DNA of 64,000 bases from CADCTB01 sp963768975 (GCA_963768975.1 CAVYKB010000009.1:62001-126000), one strand, 5' to 3'. Positions 16,531 through 25,365 are shown, numbered from the stretch's first letter. The notes: generated from the sequence alone by a model not told the origin. Numbers and translations are program-made.

Positions 16531-17405
16531 TGGAGGGTCCCGAGGCCCTGCGCCAGCTCGTCCACAAGCTGGCGACTTCGCAAGGCGTCGACAGGGTCGG
16601 CAAGCCGGTGGCGTCCAAGGTCGCCGAGATCATCGGCCACGGCACGGTGAAGGACGTCCTGAGCGGGACGTGGACCGGCCACCCGCTCCATCCTGTGATG
16701 ACCGACCTGCCCATCGGGTTCTGGACCAGTTCCTTCATGCTCGACCTGGTGGGCGGGAAGCGCAGCGCAGCGGCGTCGCAGCGCCTGGTCGGAATGGGAG
16801 TTCTGAGCGCAGTGCCGACCGCGGCCGCCGGCCTCTCGGACTGGTCCGACACCATCGGCGAGGAGCGGCGCATCGGCACCGTCCATGCGGTGGCCAACGT
16901 GGCCGCCCTCTGGCTGTACACGTGGTCCTGGTTCGCCCGCCGCGCCGGCCGGCGCAAGGCCGGCGTCACCCTCGGCCTGCTCGGTGCGACGGCGGCCACC
17001 GCCGGCGGGTACCTCGGTGGCCACCTCGTCTACCGGCAGGGCGTCGGCGCCGACCGCAACGCGTGGAAGCACGGCGGCGACGACTGGCTTGAGGTTGCCG
17101 ATGATGTGGCTCTCGTCGGCGGCAAGCCGCTCGTGGCCCGGGTCGGCGACGACGACGTGCTGCTGGCGATGACGCCGGCGGGCGTCATCGCCGCCATCTC
17201 CAACGTCTGCGGCCACGCCGGCGGGCCGCTCGACGAGGGCCAGTTCGACGCCGAGGGGTGCGTGACGTGCCCCTGGCACGGGAGCGTGTTCCGGCTGGCC
17301 GACGGCCACGTCGTCCACGGGCCGGCCACCGGCCACCAGCCCCGTTACGAGGTGCGGTCCGAGGGCGGGCGGCTGGCCGTCCGCCGGCTCCGCAGCCCGA
17401 CCTGA
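16530..17405 (+). CDS. DUF2231 membrane domain fused to a Rieske [2Fe-2S] domain
   Basis: A 291-residue protein. The N-terminal part has the DUF2231 signature GHPLHPVMTDLPIGFWTSSF followed by three or four membrane helices (to about residue 175). The C-terminal 100 residues are a Rieske domain with cluster ligands in CGH and CPWHGS (C-x-H-x17-C-x2-H). Such fusions are thought to pass electrons at the membrane, but partners are not known. The GTG start overlaps the previous stop by one base. It ends in a 4-nt overlap with the phosphoribosyltransferase gene. Confidence 0.85.
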   Translation: MEGPEALRQLVHKLATSQGVDRVGKPVASKVAEIIGHGTVKDVLSGTWTGHPLHPVMTDLPIGFWTSSFMLDLVGGKRSAAASQRLVGMGVLSAVPTAAAGLSDWSDTIGEERRIGTVHAVANVAALWLYTWSWFARRAGRRKAGVTLGLLGATAATAGGYLGGHLVYRQGVGADRNAWKHGGDDWLEVADDVALVGGKPLVARVGDDDVLLAMTPAGVIAAISNVCGHAGGPLDEGQFDAEGCVTCPWHGSVFRLADGHVVHGPATGHQPRYEVRSEGGRLAVRRLRSPT

Positions 17406-18064
17406 CGGAGCGGCGCTACCCCGACCGGGCCGGCGCCGGCCGGGAGCTGGCCGCCCGGTTGGGCCACCTGGCCGGCGCCCCCGGGCTCCTCGTGCTCGGG
17501 CTGCCCCGGGGCGGCGTGCCGGTCGCCGCCGAGGTGGCGAAGGCCCTCGGCGCCCCGCTCGACGTGCTCGTGGCTCGCAAGCTCGGGGTCCCCGAACAAC
17601 CGGAGCTGGCCATGGGCGCCATCGCCGCCGGCGTGCGGGTCGTGCACCAGGCAGTGGTCGACGCCCTCACCATCGCCCCCGGCGTGATCGACGCCGTGGC
17701 GGCGCGGGAGGGGGCCGAGGTGGCCCGCCGGGAGGAGTCCTACCGGGCGGGCCGCTCGCCCCTCGATGTCGCCGGCCGGACGGTGGTGGTGGTTGACGAC
17801 GGGCTGGCCACCGGGTCGACCGTGCGGGCGGCGGTCGCCGCCCTGCGGGCTTGGGGCGCGGGCCACGTCGTGGTCGCGGTGCCCGTCGGCGCGAGGGAGA
17901 CTTGCCAGGACCTCGCCGGCGAAGCCGACGAGGTGGTGTGCGCGCTCACGCCGGCGGGGTTCCACGCTGTGGGCCAGTGGTATGACGACTTCACTCAGAC
18001 GACCGACGACGAGATCCGGGCGCTGCTCGGAGCCGAACCGAAGGGAGACGACGATGGCGAATGA
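17402..18064 (+). CDS. Phosphoribosyltransferase family protein
   Basis: A protein of about 220 residues with the PRPP-binding loop VVVVDDGLATGSTVRAAVAA and an N-terminal LGLPRGGVPVAAEVAKALGA region. It resembles the erythromycin-esterase-linked or stand-alone phosphoribosyltransferases of actinobacteria, whose base substrate is unknown. The start is uncertain: a CTG at 17402 overlapping the preceding stop gives the best N-terminus (LTERRYPDRAGAGRELA), while upstream in-frame GTG codons would give implausible residues. It overlaps the mycothiol dehydrogenase start by 11 bases. Confidence 0.75.
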   Translation: MTERRYPDRAGAGRELAARLGHLAGAPGLLVLGLPRGGVPVAAEVAKALGAPLDVLVARKLGVPEQPELAMGAIAAGVRVVHQAVVDALTIAPGVIDAVAAREGAEVARREESYRAGRSPLDVAGRTVVVVDDGLATGSTVRAAVAALRAWGAGHVVVAVPVGARETCQDLAGEADEVVCALTPAGFHAVGQWYDDFTQTTDDEIRALLGAEPKGDDDGE

Positions 18065-19139
18065 GGTACGCGGCGTCGTGGCGACGGCCAAGGGAGCGCC
18101 GGTCACCGTGGAGACCATCGTCGTCCCCGACCCGGGGCCCGGGGAGGCCCTCGTGCGGGTCCAGGCTTGTGGGGTGTGCCACACCGACCTGCACTACCGG
18201 GAGGGGGCGATCAACGACGACTACCCGTTCTTGCTCGGCCACGAGGCGGCCGGCGTGGTCGAGGAGGTTGGAGACGGCGTGGTCGGGGTGGCGCCCGGGG
18301 ACTTCGTGGTCCTCGCGTGGCGGGCGCCGTGCGGGCGCTGCCGCTCGTGCCTACGGGGCCGCCCCTGGTACTGCTTCGACAGCGCCAACGCCACCCAGAA
18401 GATGACCATGACCGACGGCACGCCCCTGAGCCCCGCCCTCGGGATCGGGGCGTTCACCGAGCTGAGCCTCGTCGCCGCCGGCCAGGCGGTGAAGGTGGAT
18501 CCCGCCGCCGGCCCGGCCGCCGCCGGGCTCATCGGCTGCGGGGTGATGGCCGGGTTCGGCGCCGCAGTGAACACCGGCGGGGTGACCCGGGGTGACACGG
18601 TCGCCGTGTTCGGCTGCGGTGGGGTGGGCGACGCGGCCATCGCCGCCGCGGCACTGGCCGGCGCCCGAACGGTCATCGCCGTCGACCTCGACCCGCGCAA
18701 GCTTGAGTGGGCCCGGGAGTTCGGCGCCACCGACACGGTGAACGCCTCCGAGGGCGACCCGGTTGAGGCGATCAAGGCCCTGACCGGCGGCTTCGGTGCC
18801 GATGTGGTCATCGAGGCGGTCGGGCACCCGGCGGTGTTCCGCCAGGCCTTCTTCGCCCGCGACCTCGCCGGTACGCTCGTCCAGGTCGGGGTGCCCGACC
18901 CCACGATGACCCTCGAGGTGCCGATGATCGAGTTCTTCGGGCGGGGCGGCGCGCTGAAGCCGTCGTGGTATGGCGACTGCCTGCCTTCCCGCGACTTCCC
19001 GATCCTCATCGACCTCTACCTGTCAGGGCGCTTCCCGCTCGACCGGTTCGTCACCGAGACGGTGGCCCTCGACCAGGTCGAGGATGCGTTTACCAAGATG
19101 CAGCGCGGGGAAGTGCTCCGTTCAGTTGTGGTCTTCTGA
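18054..19139 (+). CDS. mscR: S-(hydroxymethyl)mycothiol dehydrogenase
   Basis: A 361-residue zinc alcohol dehydrogenase that oxidises the formaldehyde-mycothiol adduct with NAD, detoxifying formaldehyde, and may also reduce S-nitrosomycothiol. The catalytic zinc ligands lie in QACGVCHTDLHYREG and GHEAAGVVE. The structural zinc loop is CGRCRSCLRGRPWYC and the NAD motif is FGCGGVGDAA. Blocks such as NATQKMTMTDG, PALGIGAF and GALKPSWYGDCLPSRDFPIL are very close to mycobacterial MscR. The ATG at 18054 has AAGGGAGA upstream. Its presence implies the cell makes mycothiol, consistent with mshA at 34531. Confidence 0.93.
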   Translation: MANEVRGVVATAKGAPVTVETIVVPDPGPGEALVRVQACGVCHTDLHYREGAINDDYPFLLGHEAAGVVEEVGDGVVGVAPGDFVVLAWRAPCGRCRSCLRGRPWYCFDSANATQKMTMTDGTPLSPALGIGAFTELSLVAAGQAVKVDPAAGPAAAGLIGCGVMAGFGAAVNTGGVTRGDTVAVFGCGGVGDAAIAAAALAGARTVIAVDLDPRKLEWAREFGATDTVNASEGDPVEAIKALTGGFGADVVIEAVGHPAVFRQAFFARDLAGTLVQVGVPDPTMTLEVPMIEFFGRGGALKPSWYGDCLPSRDFPILIDLYLSGRFPLDRFVTETVALDQVEDAFTKMQRGEVLRSVVVF

Positions 19140-19166
19140 AGAAGACTGCGTGCGACTGGACTCAGC

Positions 19167-19184
19167 CTACCTACCGGTAGGTAG
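19167..19184. promoter_or_regulatory. 18-bp perfect palindromic operator before the desaturase gene
   Basis: CTACCTACCGGTAGGTAG is a perfect palindrome of two 9-base arms, typical of TetR-family operators. It lies 28 bases after mscR and 46 bases before the desaturase start, where it could control that gene. No TetR regulator is encoded in the window, so the regulator would act from elsewhere. Confidence 0.65.
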
Positions 19185-19229
19185 ACTGGCCTTGCGGCGA
19201 TGAAGCAGCCGTCCCGCGGGGAGGGAACC

Positions 19230-20144
19230 GTGAACGAGATCGACCTGCTCCACGAACTGGCGCCCGAGGCCGAACGCCTGCTGGAGCGCCACCTCGCCGC
19301 GTCCAAGGAGTGGTTCCCGCACGAGTTGGTGCCGTGGGACGAGGTCATCAAGCACGACCCCCGGGACACCTATGACCCCGAGTACCGGCCCATCCCCGAC
19401 CCGGTGAAGCGGGCGCTCTTCGTCAACCTCCTCACCGAGGACAACCTGCCCTACTACACGACGGACATCACCCGGCTGTTCGGGATCGACCACGCCTGGG
19501 GCGCCTGGAACCGGCGGTGGACTGCCGAAGAAGGCCGCCACTCCATCGTCATCCGCGACTTCCTCACCGTCACCGGTGCGCTCGACCCCACGGTCATGGA
19601 GCGGGGCCGCATGCAGCACGCCGAGCACGGGTTCCAGCAGCCGATCGGCGGGGCGGCCGACGGGCTCGTCTACGTCGCCCTCCAGGAGCTGGCCACCCGG
19701 ATCTCCCACTGGAACACCGGCAAGCTGATGGACGACAAGGCCGGCAACGACGTCATGAAGCGGGTCGCCGCCGATGAGAACATGCACTACCTCTTCTACA
19801 AGGACGTCGCGGTCGCCGCCCTCTCCATCGACCCGTCGACCATGGTGCTGGCCATGGAGCGCCAGGTAAAGCACTTCGCCATGCCCGGCGCCGGCATCGA
19901 CGACTTCGCCAACCACGCCAAGGCCATCGCCGAGGCCGGCATCTACAACCTCAGCATCCACCACGACCAGATCCTTGCGCCGGTGATCCTGCGCCACTGG
20001 CGGCTGGAGTCGCTCGAGGGGCTGTCGCCCGAGGCCGAGGAGGCCCGGGATCGGCTGGTGAAGCGCATGAGCCGCATCGACAAGGTGGCCAGGTCGCAGG
20101 AGGCCCGGCGCCAGCAGCGCCTCGCCGGCGGCTCGGCGGCCTGA
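19230..20144 (+). CDS. Acyl-[acyl-carrier-protein] desaturase family protein
   Basis: A 304-residue soluble di-iron protein of the DesA / plant stearoyl-ACP desaturase family, which introduces double bonds into acyl chains bound to ACP. Iron-binding motifs are visible as LTEDNLPYYTTDI, TAEEGRHSIVIRDFL (EExxH) and AADENMHYLFYKDV (ExxH). The GTG at 19230 is preferred over the ATG at 19200 because GGGGAGGG lies just before it; this gives MNEIDLLHELAPEAERLLE. The palindrome at 19167-19184 probably controls it. A mycothiol-enzyme-like gene follows after ten bases. Confidence 0.85.
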   Translation: MNEIDLLHELAPEAERLLERHLAASKEWFPHELVPWDEVIKHDPRDTYDPEYRPIPDPVKRALFVNLLTEDNLPYYTTDITRLFGIDHAWGAWNRRWTAEEGRHSIVIRDFLTVTGALDPTVMERGRMQHAEHGFQQPIGGAADGLVYVALQELATRISHWNTGKLMDDKAGNDVMKRVAADENMHYLFYKDVAVAALSIDPSTMVLAMERQVKHFAMPGAGIDDFANHAKAIAEAGIYNLSIHHDQILAPVILRHWRLESLEGLSPEAEEARDRLVKRMSRIDKVARSQEARRQQRLAGGSAA

Positions 20145-20154
20145 CGCCCGCGGC

Positions 20155-20712
20155 ATGGACTCTCTCCAGTACCGGCGCGCCCTGCTGAACACCGGCCGGA
20201 TCGTGGTCGGCGTCCGCCCCGAGCAGCTTCGCCAGCCGACGCCGTGCCGTGACTGGGACGTCCGGCTGCTGCTCAACCACATCATCGGCGGCAACCTCAT
20301 GTTCGCCGAGGTCGCACGGGGCGGCCGGGCCGACGCCGCCGGCGAAATGGACGACCACACGCTTCCCGACCCGGGCAGCAACTACATCGCGTCGGCCGAC
20401 TCCGTGCTGGCGGCGTGGGCCGAGCCGAAGGCCATGGAGCGCCGTGTCCACATGCCCTTCGGCGACATCCCGGCGCCGGCGGCGGTCAGCATCCACTTTC
20501 TCGACATCGTGGTCCACGGCTGGGACCTGGCCCGGGCCACCGACCAGGACACCACCATCGAGCCGGACCTCGCCGCCGAGGCCCTCGACATCTCCCATGG
20601 CCTGCTGAGTCCCGAACTGCGGGCGACTGGAGTGTTCGGACCGGAGGTGCCGGCGTCCGAGGACGACCCCCTCCACGACCGCCTGGTGGCGTTCATGGGC
20701 CGGCGCCCCTGA
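20155..20712 (+). CDS. TIGR03086-type metal-binding protein (DinB / mycothiol-dependent isomerase fold)
   Basis: A 185-residue protein of the DinB-like, mycothiol-dependent maleylpyruvate isomerase superfamily. The typical start region LRQPTPCRDWDVRLLLNHII contains the first metal His, and FLDIVVHGWDLARATDQD contains the HxWDLA motif with another. Most members act on unknown substrates and some are mycothiol S-transferases. In an organism with mycothiol enzymes such a role is reasonable. It lies ten bases after the desaturase and may be co-transcribed. Confidence 0.8.
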   Translation: MDSLQYRRALLNTGRIVVGVRPEQLRQPTPCRDWDVRLLLNHIIGGNLMFAEVARGGRADAAGEMDDHTLPDPGSNYIASADSVLAAWAEPKAMERRVHMPFGDIPAPAAVSIHFLDIVVHGWDLARATDQDTTIEPDLAAEALDISHGLLSPELRATGVFGPEVPASEDDPLHDRLVAFMGRRP

Positions 20713-20765
20713 TGTAGCCAGGGTGGGCCCTCAAGTCGGTGCCGGTGGCGGCCGATACTCCGACG

Positions 20766-21564
20766 ATGCCCACGCGGCTCGCGGGCGCCCTGACGGCGGC
20801 CCTGGTGATGACGGGCCTCGTCGCACCGGGCGCCCGCCGGTCGCCGCCGCCTCGCCGCCCGGCCAGATCTCCACGTTCGCGGGCACGATCGGCGAAGGCG
20901 TCGCCACCTCCATCGCCCAGCGGCCGCGGTCGATGGCCGCCCGAGGTACCAAGGTCTACGTCGGCAGCGAGTCCAACTACGTCATCCGGGAGCTCGACAC
21001 CGAGACCGGCATCCAGCGGGTCGTCGCCGGCAACGGCTTCACGAGCGCAACAACCCGGCCACCCTCGGCGACGGCGGCTCGGCCCGGGCCGCATCGCTCG
21101 GCTACATCGAGGCCCTGGCCGTCGACGCCGCCGGCAACGTCTACGCCGCCGACTCGGCCAGCTTCTACGTCCGCAAGATCACGCCCCAGGGGACGATCTC
21201 CATCGTCGCCGGCAACGGGACCGAAGGGGTGAGCGGCGACGGAGGGCCGGCCCGCAAAGCTTCCCTCAGCTACATGAGCGGCCTGGCGGTCGACCCGGCG
21301 GGGAACCTCTACATCTCCGACACCAACAACTACCGGATCCGCAGGGTGGACCCTGCCGGCGTCATCACCACCGTCGCCGGCAACGGCACCAACGACAGAT
21401 CGGCAGGGCCGGGCGACGGGCGGCGGGCCACCGAGGTGGCCATCGTCCCGCGGGGCCTCGCCGTGGACCAGGCCGGCCGGCTCCACTTCGGCGACAGCCT
21501 GAACGGGCGGGTGCGAACGCTCCTGGCCGACGGCACCGTCGCGACCCACACCGCGGCCGGGTAG
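20766..21564 (+). pseudogene. Secreted NHL-repeat protein interrupted by two frameshifts
   Basis: Three frames join into one protein. Frame 1 from the ATG at 20766 gives a signal peptide (MPTRLAGALTAALVMTGLVA). After about 20845 the next frame continues SPPGQISTFAGTIGEG and VYVGSESNYVIRELDTETGI. After about 21045 a third frame continues LGDGGSARAASLGYIEALAV, then VDPAGNLYISDTNNYRIRRV, to the stop at 21564. The pattern is several NHL propeller blades. Both junctions need a -1 step. Either the gene has decayed or two single bases are missing from the assembly. NHL proteins are usually exported binding or scaffolding proteins. Confidence 0.75.
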
Positions 21565-21565
21565 C

Positions 21566-22876
21566 TCAGCCCCCGGGCGCCGCCAGCCGGGTGCCGCAGT
21601 TGAAGCAGAACTTGGCGATGGCCGGGTTCTTCTCGCCGCACTCGATGCAGAAGACGGTCTTGGCCTTGCCGGCCGGCTTGGCCGCCGCCTTCTTGGTGGC
21701 CGTCTTCTTGGCCGGGGCCTTGGCCAGAGTGGCGCCCGCCTTCTTCGCCGGCGCCTTCTTGGCTGCCTTCTTCGCTGCCGGCGCCTTCTCGGCCGGCGCC
21801 GCGGCCCTCTTGGCCGCCGGGGCGGCCTTCTTCGCCGGCGCCTTCTTGGCGGCTCGCGGCCTCGGCGCCTCTTCCACCGGGGGCTCGTCGTCGGGATCGT
21901 CGTCGATAGCCGGCTCGGGCACGGCCCGGAGGCCGGCGGAGCCGCGCCCCGGGGCAGCGGCCGCCGGCGAGTCGACGCCCGTTGCGGCCCGGCGGCGGGC
22001 CAGCACCCTGGCCAGGGCGCCCTCGTCCGCGTCGCGCTCGGCGGCGGACTGGGCCGCGGCTGAGGCGGCCGACGGGACCGTGGCCCTCGGTGGCCGAGCG
22101 ACGGGCGGAGGCTCCGGCCGGGCCTCTTCCTCTTCCCGCCGCCGGCGGGCGGCCAGTCGCTGCGCCAGCGCGCCGCCGGCCGCCGCGGGATCCTCCTGCC
22201 GGCGCCGGATCGCGGGGCCGGCAGGGCCGCGGCGCTGGCCGGCGGGCGCGAAAGGGTCGTTGGTGCCGCCGGCGGGCCCGCGGGACTGCTGGCGCTCGTA
22301 GAACTGGCGCATGGCCCGGTCGCGCATCTCCTCGGCGGAGCTGGCGTCGTACTGCATGACGAGGTCTTCGGGGTTGTGGCCGGTGCGGGCGGCGTGGTCC
22401 ATGAGCGCCATCTCGGTAATGGACATCTCTTCTTCCTCGTCGGGCTCGGCGTAGTACACCGGAGGGCCGGTGACGGCTCCGCCGAAGTCTTCGTCGTAGG
22501 CGCCGCCGCCGAACGAGGGAGGGGGTGCGCCGGCGCCCGCTCCCCGCGGCCCGGGGTTCAGGCCGCCGGGCCCGAAGCTGGAACCGACCCCTCCGGAGGG
22601 CATGGCGGTGAACGCCTGCTGCGGGCGGGGTGCCGGCTTGCGAGCCGGTTGGGCCCGCCGCTGGCTGGGCGGGGGACGGTCGGCCACTTCGGCCGCCATC
22701 ATCTCGAGGGGTGAAGGAGGACCGATGCGGGGCGGACCGCCACCCATGCCCGGCATCCCCGGCATGCCACCGCCCCCGGGGCCTGCGCCCCGGCGGGTCA
22801 GCCGCTCGACCTCTTCCGCCGCCTGGCGGTCGAGCTCTTCGTTCCTGGCGTTCTTGTCCTTGCCGAAGCGAGGCAC
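21566..22876 (-). CDS. Disordered Lys/Ala-rich (histone H1-like) protein with C-terminal zinc ribbon
   Basis: A 436-residue modular protein. The first 260 residues are Pro/Gly/Arg-rich and largely disordered, with an acidic patch (EPDEEEEMSITEMALMDHAA). A coil-prone Arg/Glu region follows. About residues 340-410 form repeated AKKAPAKKAA-type units like eukaryotic histone H1 or mycobacterial HupB tails. The last 25 residues hold a zinc ribbon, CIECGEKNPAIAKFCFNCG. The tail suggests DNA or RNA binding, and such tails can compact nucleoids. No enzymatic domain is visible. Its stop is one base after the stop of the convergent NHL gene. Confidence 0.7.
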   Translation of the reverse strand: MPRFGKDKNARNEELDRQAAEEVERLTRRGAGPGGGGMPGMPGMGGGPPRIGPPSPLEMMAAEVADRPPPSQRRAQPARKPAPRPQQAFTAMPSGGVGSSFGPGGLNPGPRGAGAGAPPPSFGGGAYDEDFGGAVTGPPVYYAEPDEEEEMSITEMALMDHAARTGHNPEDLVMQYDASSAEEMRDRAMRQFYERQQSRGPAGGTNDPFAPAGQRRGPAGPAIRRRQEDPAAAGGALAQRLAARRRREEEEARPEPPPVARPPRATVPSAASAAAQSAAERDADEGALARVLARRRAATGVDSPAAAAPGRGSAGLRAVPEPAIDDDPDDEPPVEEAPRPRAAKKAPAKKAAPAAKRAAAPAEKAPAAKKAAKKAPAKKAGATLAKAPAKKTATKKAAAKPAGKAKTVFCIECGEKNPAIAKFCFNCGTRLAAPGG

Positions 22877-22916
22877 GGTCCCTCTCCCTCAGACCCGGTG
22901 GAAACACTCATCGTAG

Positions 22917-22950
22917 CGCCAGGCCGGAGATTTCCATCCCCGGCCTGGCG
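22917..22950 (-). terminator. Hairpin between the haloperoxidase-like and zinc-ribbon genes
   Basis: Eleven-base perfect arms (22917-22927 and 22940-22950, CGCCAGGCCGG and its complement) enclose a 12-base loop. It lies 18 bases after the stop of the haloperoxidase-like gene and upstream of the next minus-strand gene. There is no strong T-run, so it may be a weak terminator or processing signal. Confidence 0.55.
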
Positions 22951-22968
22951 ACGACGAAGCGGGAGGGA

Positions 22969-24480
22969 TCAGGTCTGGCCACCACCCACGGTGTCGCCCT
23001 TCACCTTGTCGATCACCAGCTTGGCGACCTCCCGGCCGCCACCGATGCTGACCTCGTCGAAGCGCCAGTGGATGCCGGCCAGGAGGCGGGAGAAGGCCTG
23101 CTCCTCGGCCCGGTGCTTGAACTCCTCGGCCCGGGCCGGGAAGAGGTGGCTCATGATGCCCTCGGCGCCGCCGGCGTAACCGGCGCTGCCCGACGGGTAG
23201 GCGGGGAACAGGGGCGTGGGCACGAAGGGCTCCCACGTCCGGTCGATGCCGGAGTCACGGATGCCGTTGATGGGCCGGGGATACCAGTAGAAGTACTTGG
23301 CGTCCCAGACCGAGATGCCGCCGTCGGCCAAGGTGACGTTGAGCATGGCCATGGCCCGCGCCGCCTGCGGGATGGTCCAACGGGAGGCGACGTCGCCCTC
23401 GGCCATGGCCTTCTCGATGTCCGCCATGGCCACGCCGAGGGTGATGCCGCCCGGCTGCACCGACCCGGCGGCTCCCTCCCAGAACTTGGCGATCCGCTTC
23501 TGCTCCTCGGTGAGGTTGTTCTTCAGGCTGATGAGCTCCTGGGCCGCGGTCCGGAACCCGGCGCTGTTGTACGCGGGCGGGGGCGGCGGGCGGAACTGGC
23601 TGTTGGAGCTCAGGACCCACGGCTTCCACTTGGCGGCCTCGGGGTCGGTGGGGGGCGACGTGGATCCGGGCGGCGGGTTCCAGAACGCCGACCCGGTGCC
23701 GATGCCGGCCGGGCGCCGGCCGTTCCACGGCGTCCCGGCACCGTCGGTCTTGGCGTAGGCGATGACCTTCTCGGCCACGGCCCGGCCGAGGCCCAGGCCG
23801 GCCTCCACGTCGCTGGGCGTGTTGGTGCCGGCGTCGACCCGTGACTGGGCGGCCTCGTCGGCCATCTCGTCGAGGCGCAGGGCGGCCTCACCTGGGTACA
23901 GGAAGGCGATCACCTTCGACGCCGCACCGGCGATGGCCGCGTGCTCCGACGGGTAGCTGGGATCGGGCGAGGACGGGACGAGCGTGTCGACGCCGTCGGG
24001 TGCCTTCACGTTGTACTCGTACTTCCAGTGGTAGGCAGCGACCACCGCGTCGGACATGGCCACGTGGATCAGGGCCTGGTTCCGTGTCGAGAGCGGCGGG
24101 TTCTTGGCCGACTTCTCGATGGCCCGGAACATGATCTCAGTCCAGGGCTTGGTGGGCAGGGGGCCGCTCCACTTGTCGACCGTGGCCTGGGTCCCGGACG
24201 AGCGCCGGTCGGCGGCGTCCTTCACGGCCTTCTCGTCGGCCTTCGCCTTGGCCGAGTCAGTCGCCGCCGGCTCCGGCACCTGGATCTCGCTGCCGGAGCT
24301 CAGCACCCAGGTCTTCCACGAGCCGGCCGTGCGCTCGGCATGGGTGACCGCCGCCATGGGGTCGCCGCCACCGTCGTCGCCGCACGCCACCATGCCTGCG
24401 CTGACTGCGACACACGCCAAGCCGGCGACGGCCATGCGCCACCGATGTGGGCGCGCTTCGCGTCCTCGTGATCCGATCAC
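22969..24480 (-). CDS. Vanadium haloperoxidase / PAP2-like lipoprotein with duplicated, complementary active-site halves
   Basis: A protein of about 503 residues starting at the GTG at 24480 (a TTG at 24507 or ATG at 24435 are alternatives). A lipoprotein signal ends in GMVAC. Two halves each carry PAP2-type motifs. The C-terminal half has KYFYWYPRP (K395, R402, P403) and SRLLAGIHWRFD (H471), but the usual PSGH is PSGS (429-432). The N-terminal half has PSEH (177-180), but SRVDAGTNTPSD has Asn220 in place of the last His. Canonical enzymes use all of these residues to bind vanadate or phosphate. Activity may need both halves, or may be lost. It could also be a pure phosphatase relative. Confidence 0.7.
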   Translation of the reverse strand: MIGSRGREARPHRWRMAVAGLACVAVSAGMVACGDDGGGDPMAAVTHAERTAGSWKTWVLSSGSEIQVPEPAATDSAKAKADEKAVKDAADRRSSGTQATVDKWSGPLPTKPWTEIMFRAIEKSAKNPPLSTRNQALIHVAMSDAVVAAYHWKYEYNVKAPDGVDTLVPSSPDPSYPSEHAAIAGAASKVIAFLYPGEAALRLDEMADEAAQSRVDAGTNTPSDVEAGLGLGRAVAEKVIAYAKTDGAGTPWNGRRPAGIGTGSAFWNPPPGSTSPPTDPEAAKWKPWVLSSNSQFRPPPPPAYNSAGFRTAAQELISLKNNLTEEQKRIAKFWEGAAGSVQPGGITLGVAMADIEKAMAEGDVASRWTIPQAARAMAMLNVTLADGGISVWDAKYFYWYPRPINGIRDSGIDRTWEPFVPTPLFPAYPSGSAGYAGGAEGIMSHLFPARAEEFKHRAEEQAFSRLLAGIHWRFDEVSIGGGREVAKLVIDKVKGDTVGGGQT

Positions 24481-24556
24481 CTTTCGTACCCCCCCGTCTC
24501 TGGACAACAGCCGAGTGTCGCCCGCCTCGCGTAACCGCCGCGTACGGGCAGCGTAT

Positions 24557-25365
24557 CTACGCGGCCAGTGCGGCGGCGGCGTAGGCGATCTGCACTGGTT
24601 GGCACCAGATCACGATGCTCTTGATCTTCTCGGTCGGGATGGAGGCCGGAATCTCGTAGTTCTGATTGCCGATGGTGGACTTCAGGTTGGTCAGCTCGAC
24701 GTGGGGCGTGCCGACGGCTTGCGCGCTGGTCGCCGGCTTGGCCGCCTCCGACAGCCAGACGAAGAGGTCGGTGTTCTCGCCGGTCTGGAAGCCCTCGAAG
24801 CGCAGGATGCGCTTGCCGTCCGGGAGGCGGTAGAGCTTGGCCGTCCCCTCACCCCGCACCTCGACCCGGTAGAACGTGCCCTGGGCGATCACCCGGTCGG
24901 AGTCATGCCGGCCAGCAGTGGCTCGTCGAGCGGTGTGTCTACCTGCTGGTCGACGACGGCCTTCCACGCTCCGGTGGCCTCGATCTGCATCCGTACCGGT
25001 CCCGTGACGATCGAGTACCCGGTGTCCTCCTTGGGGCACGTGGTCTCGATCACGGCGCCGGGCCGGCGGGGCGGCGGGGCGGAGTTGATCCTGAGCGTGC
25101 CCGTCGTGCAGGTGATGCGGACCCGCCACTGGATGGCAGTAGGCAGGATGGTGAATTCGGGGGTGGTGAAGGCGCCGGAGCCGTTGAACGTGCTGACCGT
25201 CTCCCACCGGGCGGCGGAGCGGGCCCCGCCGGCGGTTGTCGTGGGGCCGGCGGCGGCCACCGTGGTCTGGGGCGTGCTCGGCGAGGCGCCGCCGCCCGAC
25301 TCAGCACCGCAGCCGGCGAGGAGGAGCGACAGCAGCACGAGTGCGAGGACCGTCCGTCGACCCAT
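24557..25365 (-). pseudogene. Lipoprotein with C-terminal DM13 domain, frameshifted
   Basis: The ATG at 25365 opens a lipoprotein (MGRRTVLALVLLSLLLAGCG, with the lipobox at LLAGC) and a beta-rich domain ending DQQVDTPLDEPLLAGMTPTG at 24889. A second frame, one base back, continues from about 24900: VIAQGTFYRVEVRGEGTAKL, GFQTGENTDLFVWLS, LKSTIGNQNYEIP, IKSIVIWCQPVQIAYAAAAL. The last block is a DM13 domain, thought to be an extracellular redox module with a conserved Cys. Related genes carry both parts in one frame, so a single missing base near 24895 is likely. A GTGA overlap would also allow a separate start, but that product would lack export signals. Confidence 0.75.

Noticed and set aside
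24557..24900. Separate gene for the DM13 domain starting at a GTGA overlap
   Set aside because: The product would have no export signal, while related proteins carry both parts in one chain; a frameshift is the simpler reading.
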